From: Alnus glutinosa
Lineage: Eukaryota > Streptophyta > Magnoliopsida > Fagales > Betulaceae
NCBI RefSeq assembly: GCF_958979055.1
Contig: NC_084896.1
Location: 310,001 to 374,000 of the forward strand
Direction of reading: 5' to 3'
Length of the DNA: 64,000 bases
Shown: positions 45,547-57,700 of the stretch, piece after piece
Layout: the number at the start of each line of letters is the position of its first letter
Numbering within the stretch: position 1 is the first letter of the stretch
Notes under the pieces: model-generated
What the model saw: the letters and a program-made list of their open reading frames with translations, nothing else
Told to the model about the DNA's origin: nothing
Database searches by the model: none
Made by a program: the position numbers and the translations under genes

Positions 45547-46398
45547 CAAGGGCGGAGCCAGGGGGGTCAAGAGGGGGCAAGTGCCCCCTCTCAACTCACA
45601 AAATTTTTTCTTACACCTGGTAAAATTTTCTTGGATACCCTGGTTGCCCACCCTAAACCAACCATAAGGGGCATAGATATCACCAACGGGGGCAAGCAGC
45701 AGACAATGTTTCACTGTTTCAATTTGCAGATTTTTTTTTTTTTGTAAGTTTTACTGTTTTAGTTTCAGAGTTATAAGAAAGTTAGGTTTAGAAATAAGTT
45801 TCACGAAGAAGAAGATTCAAACGGTGCGTTTAAGCTTTAGAGTTTTAGTTGTTATTAAACGCCCCGTTTCATTAAAGGACACTTACTCGTGGAGACGAAA
45901 AAGCGCTCCGTTTCAAACTTTCAGCATGAGTAATGCTTATACGGAAAAAAGTTTAAAAAGTGTAGAACTTTTTTTCCTGAGCTGCCCCTGCCTTTTGACT
46001 TTTTTGACTCTTCTTCTTTGTCTTCTGCCTTTTTTTGGTCTTAAGTTAAGGCTTGAATAATAGTTTGAATAAAAAAAAAGGGCTTGAATAATAGTTACCC
46101 GGCCAACTATTTATCTGTTGGGTAAATTTAACAAATTTTTGAAAAGGTGATAATTATGGTAATATATATATATATTGAAAAAAACGCATGATTTGAGAAC
46201 TATTTTTTTGTTGTTGTTGTTGTTATGCTTATAGATAATGCAAAATATAAATTACATTTAGATGATAGTTAATTAAATTATTTATTTTGAATTTTGTTAG
46301 TTATATTTTTTTAATATTTGTAATCAATTTTTTTTTAGAAACTCTTTTAATCTTGCGATTCTTGCCCCCCGTGAGTCGATATTCTGGCTCCGCCACTG
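45547..46398. mobile_element. small non-autonomous hAT-like element nested in the larger one
   Basis: The ends CAAGGGCGGAGCCAG and (reverse complement) CAGTGGCGGAGCCAG form a 15-bp imperfect terminal inverted repeat. They are flanked on both sides by TATATATA, compatible with an 8-bp duplication though ambiguous in a TA repeat. The 852-bp interior has G-rich then T-rich subterminal tracts and no coding gene. This GGCGGAGCCA end type is common among plant hAT-related elements. Confidence 0.65.
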
Positions 46399-46929
46399 TA
46401 TATATATATATATATATATAAAAGCATAAATTATAACTACATAATGTCAAATAAGTATACAAATTCATACTAATATAATGATTAAATAGTTAGATTATTA
46501 GTTACTTAGATACACTCATACATTAATACAATGATTAAGTATGATTTAAAATTTTAAGTATTTAATAATTATTAGTAATATTTATAAGGTTTAGAAGTTT
46601 CCGAAGGAGAATCATTGGGTTGAGGGATACAATAACTAGGTGTATAGATTACATACGTAAGTTAGTAAGTATGAATTCACATTAATCATATGAAATAATG
46701 ATACTTCTGAAACTTAATCATATTATTCATATTTAATGACAATGTAATTCATATAATCTCAAACTAAGTTATTAGGATTGGAATCGATCACTAATATGTT
46801 AATTATAATCACAAGTTAAGTATTAACCGTATTATCATTAGAATTTAGATAATATAATCTAACATTGTGCTATATAAGTATATAACCGTTAGATAAGATC
46901 TAATTACTATTATCAATAGACTTTTAAAA

Positions 46930-47340
46930 AAAGGTCTGGTGTATTACTCCGATCAATCCTAGTGCATTAATTTAATCGATCGTGATATGATCAAATGATC
47001 GATCAAACTTGAAACAATTAAAGGTTTAATCGAATATCTAATTCATCCTAGTGCATCAGTCCAATCTATTGTGATACAAATGTCCAATCAATCAAGCTTG
47101 AAACAGTGAATGTTCGACCTAACGTGCGATTGATTCTAATTAAGTACTAGTCAGATCGATCATGATAGGATCGATAGAAGCTCTTATCGATCCAAGTGTA
47201 TTACTCCAATCGATCAAACATCCAATCGAATCTATTGCATTAGTCTAATTAATCATTGTAGAGTTCGATCGATCAGACTTAACATAATGAAAGTTCGATC
47301 AAACTTCTGATCGATCCTCGTTGAAAATCCTATTCGAGTT
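46930..47340. repeat. degenerate GATC-rich tandem repeat
   Basis: About four diverged units of roughly 80-110 bp share CCTAGTGCAT-type, AATCGATC and CAAACTTGAAAC-like phrases, giving an unusual density of GATC and ATCGAT. It lies inside the hAT-like element. Confidence 0.5.
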
Positions 47341-48275
47341 CATAAACTAACGGTATAAGTATAATGTGGGCAAGTAATAACTCTAATATATTTTATATAA
47401 CTAAGTAACTATAATATAAGTATAATATATATAACTTTTATTAATTAACCATATGTGATGTGATATATATGTTTATACTAATTAAGTATTAATAACTAAT
47501 TAATATATTAGTTTAACATACTATATAAATACTATTATCAACATATATTATATATATACATATATATACACACACACAATATCTTTTCTCAAAAAAACTT
47601 GAATATTTTTTTTTCTTCCTTCTGGAAACACCCCAAATCTCTCTCTCATTAGTACTCTTTTGTCTCTTTTACTCTCTCTAATCTCTCCGTCACTCTCTCA
47701 TTTCAATTTTTATTTTTTATTTTTTTTATTAAAAAAAAAAACTGACTTGCCATTAACTAACACACGGCCCAATGCCCCCAAAAAACACTTCCTCTAGAAT
47801 TCTCATCCCTTCTCTAATGCGTTGATAGCATAGCTGTCCTCCAAAATTAGTCCTCAGAACTTCAACACAAACTGCCCCACGTTTGAAACACACAACTTCA
47901 AATCACCTCCTCTTGCTACCCACTTGCGTACCCCAAACACTAGGCACTATCAACACTTCTTCTGGAACAACCCACTTCCTCTTCTCATATCTGGACAATC
48001 CAGTTACCCATTTAATTTTCAGTTACTTGCACAACCTCCTTCTTTCTACGTTTCATCACTTTTACTAAGAGTTGTCAAAACCGAGAGACACAATGATCCA
48101 CAACTCTGAAAGAGGACTTGCTCCAAAATCGTTTCTTCCCAGCTTTCAAGATTGAGAATGGTGCTTCTGGCTTCGATTCCATCAAGTTTGCGTTCTATTT
48201 TCTTGTCCTTTGCTTTTCTAAATTTTGTGAATAGGATTTGTTGGTTGATTATAGCCACAGGGTTTCGATTTTAGG

Positions 48276-48321
<46 letters not shown>

Positions 48322-48679
48322 TTTTAGCTCAAGTCGAGCTCGAGTTCGAGCTCGATCAGTAGTTCTTCCTTAGCGAACCAATCTCGCACACCAAATTTAG
48401 GCTCATGTCGAGCTTGGGCTCGCACAAGCTCGAGCTTCACTGTTACATAAAAGAGTCGATCCCGAACAGCCAATACTCACTCAAGATTGACTCGTTTACA
48501 CCCCTGGTCATACCTAATTGAAAATCGACACATGGCTACCCCAAGCCCTGGGGTGGCCACATGTCACCCCCCCAGATGTGGCCGGGCCACCCCCGGCAAC
48601 CACCCCTTTGTTATTTTCTTTTTTTATAATAATAATAATAATTTTTATGTTTTATTTATTTATATTTTTTTATTATAAT

Positions 48680-49975
48680 GGACACGTATAGATTTCTTAT
48701 TGAGTATGACGTAACAAACTAACGAAATCTGTTAACTTGGTGGATGAAAATGGGTTCAGGGAGTGATTCGTAATTATATTTATCATTGGGATCTTCCATG
48801 AACTTTTTGTATCACAGTGAATGATTTGTAATTTAGGTCAACCCCATGAACTAATGGTGCAATTATCCCTATTAATTAACTAATGTTTTTTTTTTAAAAA
48901 AAAAAATTTAAAATTTTAAGATAAGGACGAATTTACTGTGGGTATTAGGAAAAATGATAAACATTATCCCCATATTTTATCTTTGGAAAGTACATCTTTC
49001 ACTTGATTGCATTCCTCGATCTTTAGGCCTCGTTTGGTTCGCCGAATAGGCCCTTGGAATGAAATGATTATTCCATAGGAATAACTATTCTTTAGTTTGG
49101 TAGGGGTATATTTCATGGAATAGCTATCCCCTTACGAAGAGGAATACTTATTCCTTTAAAAAATGAGAGGAATAGTTATTCCTTAGGGTAAAGACGATAT
49201 TTTTTTTTTAAAAAAAAAGAAAAAAAAAAAAAAAAAAAAAAAAAGAGAGTAAATCTAAACCCCAAAGTGTGACCACCCATGGCCCTCCACGGTGGCTGGC
49301 CGACCACCTCAATGGGTAGTCAGCCAACCACTTTGGATTTTTTTTTTTTACTTTTTTTTTTCATTCTTTTTTTTTTTTTCTTCTTCTTCTTTTTTTATTT
49401 TATTTTTTTTATAAAAAAGTATTTGAAAGAAAATAAAAATGAGTTTTTTTTTTTTTTTTTTTTGAAAAATGTCGTCTTTACCTCAAGCAATAACTATTCC
49501 TCTTCGTAAATGAATATCTATTTCATGGAATATACCCCTACCAAACTAAAGAATAGTTATTCCTATGGAATACCCATTTCATTCCAAGGGCCTATTCGGC
49601 GAACCAAATGAGGCCTAAGGATCGAGGAATGCAATCAAATGAAAGATTTACTTTCCAAAGATAAAATATGGGGATAATGTTTATCATTTTTCCTAATACC
49701 CATAGTAAATTCGTCCTTATTTTAAAATTTTAAATTAAAACAAAAAAAAAACAAAAAAAAAAAACAAAAGGTTAGTTAATTAATAAGGATAATTGCACCA
49801 TTGGTCCCTGAGGTTGGCCTAAATTACAAATCACTCACTGTGGTACAAAAAATTCATAGAGGATTCTTATGATAAACTATAATTACGAATCACTCCCTGA
49901 ACCCATTTTCATCCACCAAGTCAACAGATTATATTAGTTTGCTACATCATACCCAATAAAAAATTTTATGTTGAA
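48680..49975. repeat. 1.3-kb palindrome
   Basis: The left arm (about 48680-49255) and right arm (about 49455-49975) are inverted copies, covering both the GGGATAATTGCACC-type element arm and an inner part with GCCTCGTTTGGTTCGCCGAA. The loop of about 200 bp is poly(A)/poly(T)-rich and contains a smaller inverted repeat around CCAAAGTG/CACTTTGG. It looks like a foldback DNA transposon or two elements joined head to head. Confidence 0.7.
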
Positions 49976-50244
49976 TAGTGTCTTTTACTTGATGAAAATA
50001 GGTAATTAGTTACTCCTAGTTTCAGTTCACATAATTTCATCTTCTTCTTCTTCTTCTTCTTTTTTTCTTTTCTTTTTTTTTTTTTCATATATAATATATA
50101 TGTTCTCAATACAAAAAATTAACAAATAATCAAAAATGTAAAACTCTCCTAAAAATATAAAAATAACTTTTATGTTATATGCCACATCATGATAATTTTT
50201 TTTAAACAAAAACAAAAGACACTCTTCAAAATACATCAACAAAC

Positions 50245-51093
50245 TTTAATTTGTTCAGATTCAAAGTCGACTTCCGGAGGTCTTTATTTGTGATTCTGAT
50301 CAAGCCATCTGGAATTCAAAGAATGAAATCTACTCTTCTGCTGAAACCTGGAAAAGATTAATGGAGAAAAAATTAGTTCTACCATGGTTTAAAGTTGTTT
50401 GGTTCTCAATGGCGATTCCTCGACATTCCTTTATGTTCTGGTGTTTAGAGGGGCACTTGTCACGAAAGTCAAGCTTTGTAGTTGGGGCCGGGTTATGGTA
50501 GGGACATCCTCGATCTGCAGATTCTGTTTTGCAGAACAAGAGAGTTTGGAACCTTTTTTTTCCATTGCAGTTTTAGTAGGCGTGTGTGAAGGGCTATTTT
50601 GGTTGATTTTAAGGTGATCAATAATCTTGTTGTTGAGTGGGAAGACATGGTGAGCTGGAGTGTGACTCATCACACCAGAAGGAGTTTGTGGGTGAACTTG
50701 TGCAGACTTTGTTTGAGTGCCTCGGTTTACCATTTGTGGAAGCTGCGAAATGACTTATGGCATGGCAATACTCCTCAAACGAAAGATGCTGTGGTGAAGC
50801 AAATCAAGTGGGAGGTTAGGTCTCGGGTCATGGCTAAAGGAGGATTCATGAAGACAGGCCAAAATACTCAACTTGTTCTTCTGTGGAACTTGTAATTCTG
50901 TCTGTTTTTTTTTTTTTTTTTTATTATTATTATTATTATTTTGTATTGTTGTTCAGGTTGTTTTTTTGCTTTGTTAGGCAGGGTTGAGTTGTTCCTTGGT
51001 TAAAGATTCTTTGCATCCAGTATTCACTGGAGTGGGTTGTAGAATGTTGGGTTGGTTCTATAAAGGTTTTGATTCATCTAAAAATAAATAAAT
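50245..51093 (+). mobile_element. 5'-truncated LINE with reverse-transcriptase C-terminal (zf-RVT) remnant
   Basis: The plus-strand translation contains VWFSMAIPRHSFMFWC, LVTKVKLCSWG and CRFCFAEQESLE, the Cys/His-rich zf-RVT region downstream of plant L1 reverse transcriptase. Next come a partly shifted continuation (YHLWKLRNDLWHGN), a 3' UTR and a tail of AAATA repeats. A 16-bp direct repeat AAATACATCAACAAAC at 50229-50244 and 51094-51109 is the target-site duplication. The LINE is strongly 5'-truncated, and the coding part contains a frame change between the zf-RVT block and the tail. Confidence 0.88.
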
Positions 51094-51109
51094 AAATACA
51101 TCAACAAAC

Positions 51110-53709
51110 ATACAAAAATAGTTCTTATGTTTATGTCATATCAGAATTGTTAATGATCATAATATATATTTTTTTTTTCCCAACCGTTAAATTATATTAG
51201 TCATTTATGAGGATGGACGATAGCTTTTGGGCTTCTTGAGAGCTTGGCTAATTTATTTTTTGAATAAATTCGAGCTTGTTCACAAGCTGTATAATTAACT
51301 TATACATTTCTTATATAAAAGAAATATCATGATTGTTTATCTTTTTGTAAATCTATACTAATCGTTAGTTTGTTAATTATTATTAAATTTTATCACTTGA
51401 GTTAATTAAATAAATTAACTTTGAATCTTAAATAACCTAATCTTGAGTTTATATAAATGTTTTATAATATGTATATAAATTCATTATACACATACGCAAA
51501 TACACAAGCACATGTACATATCCATACATACTAAAAAACACACTCATGTACACGTACACAAATCTCTAAAACTAACTCAAAACAACAATAATTTAAGTTA
51601 TATCAATCATATTAAGAAAGAGAATTTCATTTTGCTTTACATGTTCTTATTCAAGTTGCTCGGACACCTTTCCAAGCATGTACATGGCCTAACTGTCTGT
51701 TCAATCACATTAACTGCCTATATTATATGCACTATAAAAGCTAATTACACCCTATACCAATTCAAAAGAATGAGTCAGGCTGAAGCACAACTGAGAATCA
51801 CACTCATTTTAGCCTTTATCATTCTTTCGAGTACAAAGCTTCCAACGACCCCAAATTAATCACTTGCACTCATGGAATATTCTAGATGTTTCTTTGTACG
51901 AAAAGAAACAAAGAGAATAAGGGCAAAAAGAAAAGGAGGGTACTACCTTGACGTTATTGGATAGCAAGAGTTATTTGATTCTTGTAATCTTCCTCCTTTA
52001 ATGTTCCATCACTACACTATTGACTGGAAGATCGAGTTCTTTACAATCTTTCTTCTTCAACAACCAGGCAGTCATTCATCACCCACACCTCAAACAAACA
52101 AACAAGGCTCTGCTTTTGTCACTTTAATTTTTGGAAATTAAAGTTACTGTTTTCCAACTTTAACTGTTGGTGAATGACTGACTGCTTTTTCACTTTAGGG
52201 GGGAAGAAATGCTGGCTCAATCATCAACGACAAGTAACAACAACAAGAAGTGGGTCTGTCATATATAATGGGTCCTACCCAAAAGAGCAAAACAAATAAT
52301 TAAATTAAATGATAAATTAAAAAAAAAAATTAGGTAAGGCAGCTTTTATATATACTACAATTTTCTTTACAAAAACTAGGTAACGAAATTTGGTTGTTTA
52401 ATGACGGAGATGATAAGTATTACGTGAATATTATAATTATGTATGTGGAGAAGGAGAAATACTACTTAATTGTAAATAGTAATAAAAGTTTGCAGTGCCC
52501 TAGCTAGCAAAAATAAAAAAAATAATAATGAGAGAATTAATTGGTTGCAATTTCTAATTTTGTGTTGTATAATAACCGGATTGATGGTGGAGATAATTCA
52601 TGCAACGAGTTAAAAAATCAATAATTTAAAAGGTATAATCCAACTTTATATTATATCAAGATCATATATTAGTCGAGAATAAGTTCCATTGTATGGGCCA
52701 TCATCGGGTACCCTGGCCTACTTGAAGAGACAGTGGATAACGTAACACTAGTATCAACTATATATGCTAAGCATTTTCTCTACCATAGAGACCATTGATA
52801 AACAATTGCTAGAGCAGAATTTGTTCTTCTATACCATGCGTATGGGTGTTATTCTTCATCGATCATCATTATTAGCTCCTGAAGTATCTGAATAATCTGA
52901 TGAATATAGGAGGAAATGTTTAATTAATATTCTTCCTTAATTAATCCATTCAACGCCATAGATGTGGTGATGATATTTCAATTCTCAAATTAATTACGTC
53001 CTCTTTAATTTTCAACAATCATTTAGTCAACAGTTCATTGAGTTGACTATTAAGCATTCAAATCTGATAAGATTATAACCTGATCAATAATTTTGTTAAT
53101 TAATCTTAAAACAACTTTTTAGATGCCTATTCTTATATATATATATATATATATATATCATCCCTAGATTTTCTGCTAAGTGCATGCCTGATTCTTCTTA
53201 GATAATCTTCCCCTCGATCCGATCCTCATATATATAGATATACATCCGTTAATTATTTATCTAATACATTGCCCACGTATTCATAGATTAAACCCTTGAT
53301 TCATTCGATCCCCATTCATATATATATATAGAGAGAGAGAGTGCGTAACAGTTAATTTATAAAGATAGAACGTCAGGAAACCATGGAAATTAAAGTGAAA
53401 ATAAGTATATATTCTTATGCTCCATGTCTGCCTCTTTCGTTTCTTGACGTGGAGATTCCCATGCACTACTCTACCACCAGCCCCAGTTACTCGAACAGTA
53501 TATAAATATTCCCTCTGGTTGCTTCAAGCACAAGCCAAACCAGAATTAACCCTAGTTGGGCATCTAACTAACCCATGCATTTTGATCAGTACGTTTTACA
53601 CCTCTTTAACCTAGCTAGCTAACCCAAATCACTCCCCCTATATATGGATGGCATCTATGGTTCTTAATTTACCATATAATTAACCTGCAGTCTGCAGAAA
53701 AATTAAAGC
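51110..53709. other. spacer upstream of the DC1 gene
   Basis: AT-rich with short TA runs (53141-53158) and no recognised gene. The 115-codon frame at 51512-51859 is low-complexity. The proximal promoter of the DC1 gene has a clear TATA box, TATAAATA at 53501-53508. Confidence 0.5.
53501..53508 (+). promoter_or_regulatory. TATA box of DC1 gene
   Basis: TATAAATA within AGTATATAAATATTCC, about 200 bp before the start codon, followed by a pyrimidine-containing leader. Confidence 0.5.
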
Positions 53710-54426
53710 ATGAAATACAACGAAATATCCCACTTCAGCCACCCGCAACACAAGCTGAGATTTGAGTACACAGAATTTCCGTTCAAATGCGATGGGTGCA
53801 AGGAGGTAGGCATAGGGTCGCGCTACAAATGCGGCATATGTGACTTCGACCTCCACATGCACTGCGCAATCCCTACACCCTCCATCACCCATCCTTTCTA
53901 CACCAAATGCTCCTTCCAGTTCCTCTCCCGCCCGCCGGGCAATGTCGCGCGCTTTTGCAACGCCTGCGAAAAGGACATCACGGGGTTTGTCTACCACTGC
54001 AAGACGTGCGGGTTCGATCTCCACCCATGTTGCGCCAAGCTCCCCATGATGCTCGACGATGGGGAAGTCAAGCTGTATCTTTATCGGAAAGTGAGCTCAG
54101 CCTGCCACAAGTGCGGGCGGAAGGGGAGGAGCTGGAGCTATAGGTCTACGTGCAAGAAGTACAATTTACATGTGGCGTGTGTCAGGGAGATGCTCATGGA
54201 AAGCTGGCCGGATATCTACGTTGGACGTGGAAAAGCTAGGAGCTTGGAGACCAGAATTCCTAGCCTAAAAAATACGCTTCAGAACCACCACCATAAGAGC
54301 AAGGGGTCGAAGGTGAAAAAGTGTTGTGAGATGGCTGGATTAGCCGTGCAGTTTGTTATATCGGCGGTGCTCGGAGATCCGACGACTCTGATTGCCGGAG
54401 TTATAGGGTCCTTTATGTCACGGTGA
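53710..54426 (+). CDS. DC1 (cysteine/histidine-rich C1) domain protein
   Basis: An intronless gene for 238 residues. It has two full DC1 motifs and one partial. The first uses His8/His11, Cys27, Cys30, Cys41, Cys44, His49, His51 and Cys52. The second uses His61, Cys83, Cys86, Cys97, Cys100, His105 and Cys107/108. The third is less complete (Cys132, Cys135, Cys148, His154, Cys157). The spacing CxxC...YxCxxCxFDLHxxC is the plant DC1 zinc-binding pattern, related to diacylglycerol-binding C1 domains. The C terminus ends in a hydrophobic Gly-containing stretch (AVQFVISAVLGDPTTLIAGV) that may contact a membrane. DC1 proteins are plant-specific and linked to stress, hormone and reproductive roles; the precise function here is unknown. 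Confidence 0.93.
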   Translation: MKYNEISHFSHPQHKLRFEYTEFPFKCDGCKEVGIGSRYKCGICDFDLHMHCAIPTPSITHPFYTKCSFQFLSRPPGNVARFCNACEKDITGFVYHCKTCGFDLHPCCAKLPMMLDDGEVKLYLYRKVSSACHKCGRKGRSWSYRSTCKKYNLHVACVREMLMESWPDIYVGRGKARSLETRIPSLKNTLQNHHHKSKGSKVKKCCEMAGLAVQFVISAVLGDPTTLIAGVIGSFMSR

Positions 54427-54504
54427 TGATGCATGTGTGGTTGAATCGGCCGGCCGGAATGGGATTTTGCTGTTATGGTGCGTTCGGTGCATGTGCTTGT
54501 AGGT

Positions 54505-54507
<3 letters not shown>

Positions 54508-54583
<76 letters not shown>
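54508..54583. repeat. (TA)n microsatellite
   Basis: About 76 bp of TA repeats 85 bp after the DC1 stop codon, so probably within or near its 3' UTR. Confidence 0.92.
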
Positions 54584-54586
<3 letters not shown>

Positions 54587-55393
54587 TGTTGAATCTGGGT
54601 ATAAGCTAGCTATATAGTGTGCATGGATGATGGTCCATATATGTAAATAAATTGTGATCTATATGATATAATACCCAAGTTTCTCTAAAAGACTTTGATT
54701 ATATATATATATATGATATGTGCTGATCGATCAAGTTAAAGCAAAATATATTAGGCCAAAAAGAATATCATCAAATACGGCCTATAACTGATCGAACCCT
54801 TTTTAAAATGAATTAAAGGGGTTAGCTAGCTGTCACACAAATAATTATTGGATAAGGATTCTATGCAATTTATATTTATTAATTTGTTTAAATTGCTCCA
54901 CAGAAAGCCGTATATATATGGTGTTCACCTGCTTCAAAAGCTCGTAGCGTGGGGTCTATGACGTCCCGCGTAGGCGGCGCGAATTGCATGAAATATCCAA
55001 ACTCAAATTAATTCACGAGGTACTTGAAATTTAGTGGAGTAAAGCTAGAGCCACTAGATGAATCCCATGAAATTAATTGATCCTAATTAATTACTGATTA
55101 ATTTAAGTTTTTTTTTTTTTTTTTTTTTTTTTTATAAATAATTAATTCTTCCCTATTGGAATTCATAAATCTCTTTTCTTCCCTTTAAGTTTTAGAAATT
55201 AGATTGAATATTACAAGGATTAATTTGCCTTTTGTTCATTTAAATAAGATCTAGTTAAAGTTGAAATATTACGCTTGGCATTAAAATTAAAACATGGGAT
55301 AGATAAAACTCCATAAATGACATGCATTTAATGAAGCAAATAAACATAATAATCTTTCAAAAATGCTTTTCAGTGGGCAATGAGCTTGCGTTA

Positions 55394-55755
55394 GAGCATT
55401 TTTAGTAATTAATTACCGGTTATTTTAGTTACTTAAAATACATATTTTTTATTTTTTATTTTAGATAATAGTTTTTCAATACATGTATGCTCCAACAGAC
55501 TATTTATCACATTCTCTACTTTCTTTAAATATTATTTTCAATGTATTTTTTATTGTGAAAATTGAGGGAAGAGGAGATAAAAGGAAAAGAGAAAGGGAGA
55601 AAAGAATAAAAAAAGACTAGAATGTGCAACGAAATTGAAGTTCACTACAATGAAATTGATGAAAATACTTTATTTTGAAGCATATATATGTTGGAGGGAT
55701 AAAGTAGTTCATAATAACTATTATGAACCATATGAAGAATATGCTAGAGATGCTC
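55394..55755. mobile_element. possible MITE with GAGCAT ends
   Basis: Starts GAGCATTTTTAG and ends CTAGAGATGCTC, an imperfect 12-bp inverted pair of a type common in small plant DNA elements. The interior is AT-rich and non-coding. No clear target duplication. Confidence 0.35.
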
Positions 55756-55996
55756 GACCTTAAACATTTGATTGTAGGTATTTTATAAAGAATATACATT
55801 TGTTTAGAAAATTCTTCTATTGTGAGGTGGAGGATTAATTTCATGGTGTTCTAAAAGAGAGAGAGATTAAAGTTCATTCGAATAATTTTTTTGGTCTTCC
55901 CCTCTTTTGATTTTTTTTTTTGAACTTTTTGGGTCAGACCTTATTTGAAAAATTAATCGGCCCTGTTTGCACAATCCCTAAATCAGCTACGTACCC

Positions 55997-55999
<3 letters not shown>

Positions 56000-56058
<59 letters not shown>
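56000..56058. repeat. (TA)n microsatellite
   Basis: About 59 bp of TA repeats. Confidence 0.92.
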
Positions 56059-56060
<2 letters not shown>

Positions 56061-56493
56061 CCCAATCTCAGCCCAAATTTACAGGAGGGCTAGATGGTCA
56101 CCATTCTCATGCCAAGAAACTTTTGCCACAAGGATCCAAATTTTGGAGTTGATGAGTTGAACCTTGGCTCACCATAGTCCAAGAAAAGTAGGGGTCATAT
56201 ATAATCCCAACAATATTAGTTATTTTATAATTATTTCATAATGTTGACATGACAGTTATAGTTTAAAAAAAAAAATTATTTAATTATTTTTTAATAAGTA
56301 TTAATCTAAGAATTGGTTAAGAATATCACATCAGTATTGTAGGATAAAAATGTAATTTATAACATTACTCTTATATATTTTATAGTTATGTAAAAAAAAA
56401 ATAAAGAAAACTCTATATTTGATTTAGAGGAAATTCTTCTAATTCAATCTACTAAACATGCATGTGTACATCTTAATGCATATAAGAATCATA

Positions 56494-56655
56494 GGCTCTA
56501 AGGAGTATGGACACTTGTTAGTTTAGTACAGTGTCCTATTTAAAATATATACGAGAATATATACATATTTTAAGGGCTCTAAGGAGTATGGACACTTGTT
56601 AGTTTAGTACAGTGTCCTATTTAAAATATATACGAGAATATATACATATTTTAAG
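56494..56655. repeat. perfect 81-bp tandem duplication
   Basis: 56494-56574 and 56575-56655 read the same throughout (GGCTCTAAGGAGTATGGACA ... ATACATATTTTAAG). No differences were noticed, so the duplication is very recent, or an assembly artefact. Confidence 0.9.
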
Positions 56656-57700
56656 GATATACACGTGAGTTAGTTTAACATATTAGATTGAAAAAAATTT
56701 ATTTAATTAACCCAGTTTTAAATTTTAATGAAAACTTAATTTATCCCTTTTATAATGATGACAATAACATATTCATAATAATTCAGGTGCTATTACTGTT
56801 AGTAGCTAGGACAGTACATGATTAGATCATCAAAGACATCGAATCCCTTTTGAAGAACCTTCTCTTTGGGTGGACGGTCCTTGAACTAGCTTTAAACTTT
56901 AAAGACTGTATAAGAATATAAATGTTAAATTTTGTTAGGAATATGGGGAACTCAATGTGCCATTAATTTTTTTTATTATTATTATTTTTTTCTTTCTCGA
57001 AAGAATAATTCTCATATATATGCTTCTGTTTTTTTTTTTTTTTTCTTGGTTTTCTGAACTTGACCCATATATATATATATATATATGGTCTGTTTGCAGA
57101 TCGATTAGACAGAAGTTTTAAGTATTATTTGATTTTTCTGAATTTATTTTTTCCATTGAAACATATTTTACTGAATAAATGTAATCATAAGACGACAGAT
57201 GAAAAAGAAATCCAAGTCGTCTTGATCACTCTGGATGACCTTTGTCAAAATAATTAGAATGGGAAATGGAAATGGCATATATAGTTGGACTATATATTCT
57301 AGCTAGCTAGGTTGTCCCATTAATATTGTATGTGTTTTTCATTTGAGTGATTGACAAAAACTTTTGGGAACTTTTTCAATTCACATGGAACCCGCGTCTG
57401 AAACTTCATAATTGGATAATGTTCCAAGAAGAATAGAAAGAGAAATATCCAGAGGCGACGAAGAAGACTAGCTAGAAGAAAGAGAAGACCTTGAGATTCC
57501 AACGAGTCAAATGCGTGTGTTGCCACCGTGGTTGTTGAGTTGGTAAAGTGCATGCCGCGGATAGGTTCAACTTCCCCCATTCCTCTTTTTTTTTTTAGTG
57601 GTCACAGTTGAATTCAAACTAGCTTGCGGTAGTAGTTTGTGAATTAGATACTACTAATTCACTGTGACGACGGACTCGCGAAAAAATCAAGGCACTTGAA

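Larger units (their letters stand above)
44155..48506. mobile_element. hAT-like DNA transposon, no intact transposase
   Basis: The left end TAGGGGCGTAAACGAG and the right end, read in reverse complement, CAGGGGTGTAAACGAG are typical of plant hAT elements. They are flanked by an exact 8-bp target duplication GTCATACC (44147-44154 and 48507-48514). Subterminal CTCGAGCT-type motifs are present at both sides. At 4352 bp it is as long as an autonomous element. No transposase reading frame is recognisable; the interior holds later insertions, TA repeats and a GATC-rich degenerate repeat. Confidence 0.8.
43975..48875. mobile_element. long-inverted-repeat DNA element split by a hAT insertion
   Basis: The left arm (about 43981-44154) and right arm (about 48690-48870) are inverted copies of about 180 bp with termini GGGATAATTGCA and TGCAATTATCCC. 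A direct repeat TATTAA stands at 43975-43980 and 48870-48875. Without the 4.36-kb hAT insertion the element would be about 530 bp, a non-autonomous long-TIR or foldback transposon. The right arm has another inverted copy at 49785-49965. Confidence 0.65.
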
